Assembly (NCBI GenBank): GCA_018648265.1
Contig: JABGRN010000055.1
Span: 1 to 36,387 of the forward strand
Origin: Prolixibacteraceae bacterium
GTDB taxonomy: Bacteria; Bacteroidota; Bacteroidia; Bacteroidales; Prolixibacteraceae
Length of the DNA: 36,387 nt
Direction of reading: 5' to 3'
Part shown: positions 32,871-36,387 of the stretch, piece after piece
How the letters are laid out: every line of letters begins with the position of its first letter
How positions within the stretch are numbered: the first letter of the stretch is position 1
The notes under the pieces: model-generated
Told to the model about the DNA's origin: nothing
Databases searched by the model: none
Seen by the model: the letters and a program-made list of their open reading frames with translations, nothing else
Made by a program: the position numbers and the translations under genes

Positions 32871-35312
32871 TTAAAATTTAAAATTAAGCCCAAATATAAA
32901 ATGAGTGCCTGCCTGCGGAAAATAACCATCCATTTTATATCGTTCGCCGCCCAAAATGTATGAATAAACCCAGGCGTTGCTTTCGTAGATTTCGTTGAAT
33001 AAATTATTTACCATTAAATGAACTGTTATTTCTTTAAATAATTTTGTGCCAAAGGAATATGCCGCATTTAAATTATTTACAAAGTAAGCATCCAGAATAC
33101 GATCTTCACTCGATGAATTATCGATAAATTGTTTTCCAACAAAAGATGAAATAAAACGTAAACTCAGGTTTTTTACCGGTTCAAAAATTAGTTGGCTGTT
33201 GGCAACAATGTTTGGCGAAAAAGCCAAATCGGTGGTTCCCAGTTTATAACTTTCCTGTCCCCATGTATCCCAGTTATCAAGATGTTCAGTAAAATAGAGA
33301 ATTTTATTTTGGCTGAATGTGCTATTTCCTGTCCATTGTAAAGTGCGGGTTATTTTAAGCCCTGCCTGAAGCTCAAAACCTGTCCGGTAGCTTTTATCTA
33401 CATTTGCCATAATTGGTGCTCCCACATCGTTAATTTCGCCGGTTAAAACCAACTGGTTTTTATAACACATGTAATAAAAATTGGCACTTGCAGTAAAAGC
33501 CGGTGAGCGGAAATTATACCCCAGTTCCCAGTCGCGCAAAGTTTCGTAAACCGGCTGATTTCCATCAGGATCGGCATCGGTATAATTGCCACGGTTGGGT
33601 TCGCGGTTGGCAATAGCAAACGAAAGGTACAAATTCTGATTGGGGCCTGCCTGATAAAAAATACCCACTTTTGGATTAAAAAAGTTAAAATCATGTTCCT
33701 GCGAAATATTCCTCAAATCATCGTCAATCCCATTAATTTCATAATTAATTTTTCTAAACTGGAGATCGGCGAATAAATTAAGTTTTCGTGTTAGTGCATA
33801 ATTGTATTTGGCAAATACATTAAAGTCTTTTTTTAAACCATTGTTTTGATACCAATTGTGGTTGAAGTCGGCATTTCCTAAAAACTGCGCCCAAATAATT
33901 TTTCCAAAATGATCCCCATCGTAAATGCTCCAGCCACCCCCAAAAGTAAAATCGCCGTTTTTGTTTTTGTGGTTTAGCGAATAAGTAATTCCGTAGAAAT
34001 CATTGTCCAGCCATTTTCGGTTTACCAAATCAGTAGTTTCAATAATTTCCTGGCCCACTGTTATATTCTGAATTTGGTAATCGGCAAGGTCTTCGCCCGC
34101 TTTAAAATTTTCGTAATATCCTTTACCGTGGGTAAAATGTGCCGAGGCATTTAAATTAAAATATTGATTGAATTTATGCGAGAAATGAAATTGATAATGA
34201 TCTTGCTGATAATTATCTACCTGGTTTTCGAAAGTATAGAAATTGTAAGTCCGGCTGTCGGAATTAATCATTTCGCTGGTTTGCCTGGGCGAATACAACC
34301 AATGTTCTTCGTAGCGTTTCATTCCACTTAAATCGTTATTTAAGCGCACCGACGGGACACCATTCCACGATTGGTATGTTTCTTCAAAACCCGAAAACAC
34401 ATTTACTTTTATAACTGTATTTTCTGAATAAAAACCGCCGGACACAAAAAACGATTTCAGGTCAGAAAAAGCGCGATCGACAAAGCCATCTGACGAAACC
34501 TTCGACAGGCGGGCATCGAGGGTAAATCTGTTGTTTAACAAACCTGTTCCGGCAGAAACGGTATTTTTAAAAGTATTGAATGTACCGAAAGCCGTTTTAT
34601 ATTCGGCGTAGGCATCTTTTTTTAAGGTGTTTGTTTGCATATTTAGTGTGGCCCCAAAAGCAGCCGCCCCGTTTGTCGATGTTCCCACACCCCGCTGGAT
34701 CTGAATATTTTCTAAGGAAGAAGCCAGATCGGGCAGATCGACAAACCAGGTTCCATGCGACTCGGCATCATTCACCGGGATTCCGTTTATGGTAACATTC
34801 ACCCGGTTCATATCGGTTCCGCGAATCCTGAAATTTGTATAACCAACACCTGCCCCGGCATCTGAAGTAGCCACAAACGAAGGACTTAATTGTAATAAAT
34901 ATGGAATATCCTGTCCAGTATTTCGTGAATCAATTTCATCGGACGAAATTGTGGAATAAGTAAACGGGGTTTTTTCTTTAACCCTTGTTGCGGCCACTAG
35001 TATTTCGCCTGTCATTACAACATTTGGTACCAACTCAATTTTTATTTGCCGATTGGAATTTAGATTTATTTTTAACTCATTGGTTTCAAAACCAACAAAT
35101 GAGATTTTAATAATGTAATCTCCGGCTTTTAAGTTTTTAAATTCAAAAGACCCGTCACTTTTTGTGGAAATTCCAATAAAAGTATTTTCGATTATTACAC
35201 TTGCACCGGGTAGTGGTTCCCCGTTCCCGGTAACAATCCCTTTTAAGTTAAATTGTGCGTAAACAACAATAACCATTAACTGCAAAAGCAGTATCAAATT
35301 TAATTTTTTCAT
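32871..35312 (-). CDS. TonB-dependent receptor, probable thiamin(-precursor) transporter
   Basis: An 813-residue outer-membrane TonB-dependent receptor. A signal peptide (LNLILLLQLMVIVVYAQ) precedes a carboxypeptidase-regulatory-like beta-sandwich (about 22-100; GIVTGNGEPLPGASVIIENT), a plug domain (about 105-215; SFVATSDAGAGVGYTNFRIR, VNVTINGIPVNDAESHGTWF) and a 22-strand barrel ending in THFIFGLNFKF. No SusD-like gene accompanies it, unlike glycan receptors. A TPP riboswitch lies just upstream on the same strand, so it should be made when thiamin pyrophosphate is scarce; TPP-controlled receptors of this kind in Bacteroidota are taken to import thiamin. The ATG at 35312 gives the cleanest signal peptide; 35333 is an alternative. 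Confidence 0.9.
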   Translation of the reverse strand: MKKLNLILLLQLMVIVVYAQFNLKGIVTGNGEPLPGASVIIENTFIGISTKSDGSFEFKNLKAGDYIIKISFVGFETNELKINLNSNRQIKIELVPNVVMTGEILVAATRVKEKTPFTYSTISSDEIDSRNTGQDIPYLLQLSPSFVATSDAGAGVGYTNFRIRGTDMNRVNVTINGIPVNDAESHGTWFVDLPDLASSLENIQIQRGVGTSTNGAAAFGATLNMQTNTLKKDAYAEYKTAFGTFNTFKNTVSAGTGLLNNRFTLDARLSKVSSDGFVDRAFSDLKSFFVSGGFYSENTVIKVNVFSGFEETYQSWNGVPSVRLNNDLSGMKRYEEHWLYSPRQTSEMINSDSRTYNFYTFENQVDNYQQDHYQFHFSHKFNQYFNLNASAHFTHGKGYYENFKAGEDLADYQIQNITVGQEIIETTDLVNRKWLDNDFYGITYSLNHKNKNGDFTFGGGWSIYDGDHFGKIIWAQFLGNADFNHNWYQNNGLKKDFNVFAKYNYALTRKLNLFADLQFRKINYEINGIDDDLRNISQEHDFNFFNPKVGIFYQAGPNQNLYLSFAIANREPNRGNYTDADPDGNQPVYETLRDWELGYNFRSPAFTASANFYYMCYKNQLVLTGEINDVGAPIMANVDKSYRTGFELQAGLKITRTLQWTGNSTFSQNKILYFTEHLDNWDTWGQESYKLGTTDLAFSPNIVANSQLIFEPVKNLSLRFISSFVGKQFIDNSSSEDRILDAYFVNNLNAAYSFGTKLFKEITVHLMVNNLFNEIYESNAWVYSYILGGERYKMDGYFPQAGTHFIFGLNFKF

Positions 35313-35365
35313 TTTTAGAAATTTGGTTATCAACTAACCAATGGAGTGGGACGGATCCCTTTTTG

Positions 35366-35442
35366 CTTTCCCTACGCCGGCATTATCCGGATCAGGTTTT
35401 GTGAGTATAATCTCAGCCCTAATTTTATTAGGCACCCCCATT
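35366..35442 (-). promoter_or_regulatory. TPP (thiamin pyrophosphate) riboswitch
   Basis: On the minus strand the conserved THI-box parts occur in order: GGGGGTGCC, GGGCTGAGA, CCTGATCCGGATAATGCCGG and CGTAGGGAA. These are the pyrimidine- and pyrophosphate-sensing helices. The element lies about 54 bases before the receptor start; TPP binding would be expected to reduce expression through termination or start-site masking. A small stem-like region (35341-35365) follows the aptamer and could be the expression platform. Confidence 0.95.
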
Positions 35443-35618
35443 GCATAAAATATCATCGCAAAGTTAAAATGGTTTTTCGATTTGGCAAAAATTTATTTCT
35501 CCTTAAAAAAACCACCTGACTTGCTGGTACTTATTTTTTTTGGCAATGCCTGAGTTTGTTTATTAGATTGAATGATGAATTTGGATTAAGGAATGGGGAT
35601 TTGTGAAGTAAAACTGAA

Positions 35619-35896
35619 GGAATTGTTAACTTCCAATTTAAAAATATGTTTGCCTTTTAACCCCCTAAATCCCCCTAAAGGGACAACTCCTCCCCTTTGG
35701 GGAGGTCGGGTGGGGTCAATTGATTACAAATAAAAAGTTCAATTTGTAATGTTAAACCTTTTGAAAGGCCCCGGGAAGAAAGGCCTACCAACCCCATCAG
35801 GATTATGAAACTTGTAATTTCTGCTCATTTGTTAAGTAAAAGAAAATTTCTTTGAACCTAACTATTTAGTTGTGCAATAGCTGGGAACTAAACCAC
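35619..35896 (+). repeat. ~280-bp direct repeat, copy 1
   Basis: It shares with copy 2 (36060-36345), in the same order: GGAATTGTT-ACTT, CCCCCTAAA-TCCCCC, GGGACAACTCCTCCCCTTTG then GGGAGGTCGGGTGGGGTC, TTCAATTTGTAATGTTAAAC, CTTTTGAAAGGCCCCGGGAA, TCAGGATTATGAAACTTGTA and TTTAGTTGTGCAATAGCTGG. Identity is high in the second half. The CTCCCC/GGGGAG palindrome in it is common in Bacteroidota intergenic DNA. Confidence 0.85.
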
Positions 35897-35940
35897 ACAA
35901 TACAATCGTGCAATAACGGGGGACTTAGAAAGCCCGGCTC

Positions 35941-35978
35941 CCGGGTGTGGCGGATTCCGATCCGCCATTAAAACCCGG
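35941..35978. repeat. Nested hairpin between the two direct repeats
   Basis: The outer stem CCGGGT (35941-35946) / ACCCGG (35973-35978) encloses TGGCGGATTCCGATCCGCCA (35948-35967). It has the same plan as the cassette at 5107-5166, including the ATTAAAA after the inner stem. Confidence 0.7.
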
Positions 35979-36059
35979 TTAAAATCAAATGAATTTTGTA
36001 AACCTGAATTTACACGTAAAACAGCAGGCACAAAGTTGATGTTTCAAAAGTAATTTGCA

Positions 36060-36345
36060 GGAATTGTTTACTTACGAATAGAATATTATAATTGCTTTTG
36101 GACCCCCTAAAATCCCCCAATTTAAGGGGACAACTCCTCCCCTTTGGGGAGGTCGGGTGGGGTCGTTTGATTACAAATTGAAAATTCAATTTGTAATGTT
36201 AAACCTTTTGAAAGGCCCCGGGAAGAAAAGCCCACCCACACCGTCAGGATTATGAAACTTGTAATTACATGTTCATTTGTTAAATGAAAGAAAATTTCTT
36301 TGAACCTAACTATTTAGTTGTGCAATAGCTGGAAAGTAAACAACC
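36060..36345 (+). repeat. ~280-bp direct repeat, copy 2
   Basis: The second copy of the unit at 35619-35896, displaced by about 441-448 bases, with small insertions. The copies are separated by about 163 bases that are not repeated. No open reading frame or transposase is seen in either. Confidence 0.85.
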
Positions 36346-36387
36346 ACGCCCAAAGGACGTGGCTTTGAGATAACCCCTAAAAGGGGA

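Larger units (their letters stand above)
35453..36387. other. Long non-coding right edge with duplicated repeat and hairpins
   Basis: No gene is supported in these ~935 bases. They hold two direct copies of a ~280-base unit (listed separately), a nested hairpin (35941-35978) and a final hairpin, CCACGCCCAAAGGACGTGG (36344-36362). 35453-35618 is AT-rich spacer behind the riboswitch; the promoter of the riboswitch-receptor unit should lie near 35450-35520, but I could not fix it. Confidence 0.6.

Noticed and set aside
35619-36345. CRISPR array or insertion sequence at the right edge.
   Set aside because: There are only two long, imperfect copies, with no regular short repeats and spacers, no cas genes, no transposase and no clear terminal inverted repeats.

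Overview
The window looks like a chromosomal segment from a Bacteroidota bacterium, probably of the Bacteroidales/Marinilabiliales type. The evidence is an AT-rich sequence with weak Shine-Dalgarno sites, two good TAnnTTTG-type promoters, a subtilase with a type IX secretion (T9SS) tail, a FISUMP-domain lipoprotein, a TPP-riboswitch-controlled TonB-dependent receptor, and intergenic spaces full of short hairpin cassettes. No tRNA, rRNA, CRISPR array, phage or transposase gene was seen.

Layout. 1-312 is non-coding and carries one copy of a dispersed repeat. 313-1756 (+) encodes an SGNH hydrolase and an endonuclease/exonuclease/phosphatase-fold protein. 1769-4924 (-) encodes three exported proteins, one of them a lipoprotein. 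5187-14452 (-) is a seven-gene catabolic cluster and the most interesting part. 14453-15340 is non-coding, with hairpins and a GC-rich element. 15341-16283 (+) encodes an ECF sigma factor and a small membrane protein. 16276-19461 holds a LysM glucosaminidase, cytidine deaminase, a pseudouridine synthase and PanB. 19630-23603 holds two related outer-membrane-barrel-like proteins on either side of an HGSNAT/DUF5009-type membrane acyltransferase. 23804-31024 (+) holds dnaK, a MORN-repeat protein, the subtilase, xseA-xseB, a DUF2007-like protein and deoC. 31468-32598 (+) is a chorismatase/RidA-like protein. 32871-35312 (-) is the TPP-controlled receptor. The last ~900 bases are non-coding and contain two direct copies of a ~280-bp repeat.

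The cluster at 5187-14452 encodes, in transcription order: a KamA-family radical SAM aminomutase, PcaI- and PcaJ-type 3-oxoacid CoA-transferase subunits, a class III (GSAM-fold) aminotransferase, a PcaF-type 3-oxoadipyl-CoA thiolase, an ALDH7 (aminoadipate-semialdehyde) dehydrogenase, and a Lys9-type saccharopine dehydrogenase. Read together these give a complete chemical route: saccharopine -> 2-aminoadipate semialdehyde -> 2-aminoadipate -> 3-aminoadipate (aminomutase) -> 3-oxoadipate (beta-transaminase) -> 3-oxoadipyl-CoA -> succinyl-CoA + acetyl-CoA. Lysine catabolism by the saccharopine route would thus join the beta-ketoadipate pathway through a 2-aminoadipate 2,3-aminomutase. I know of no described pathway of this kind. 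In the aminomutase the two Asp residues that bind the lysine side chain in true lysine 2,3-aminomutase are absent and an Arg lies beside one site, which fits a dicarboxylic substrate. The pathway is an inference from gene content and motifs; no activity is shown by sequence alone.
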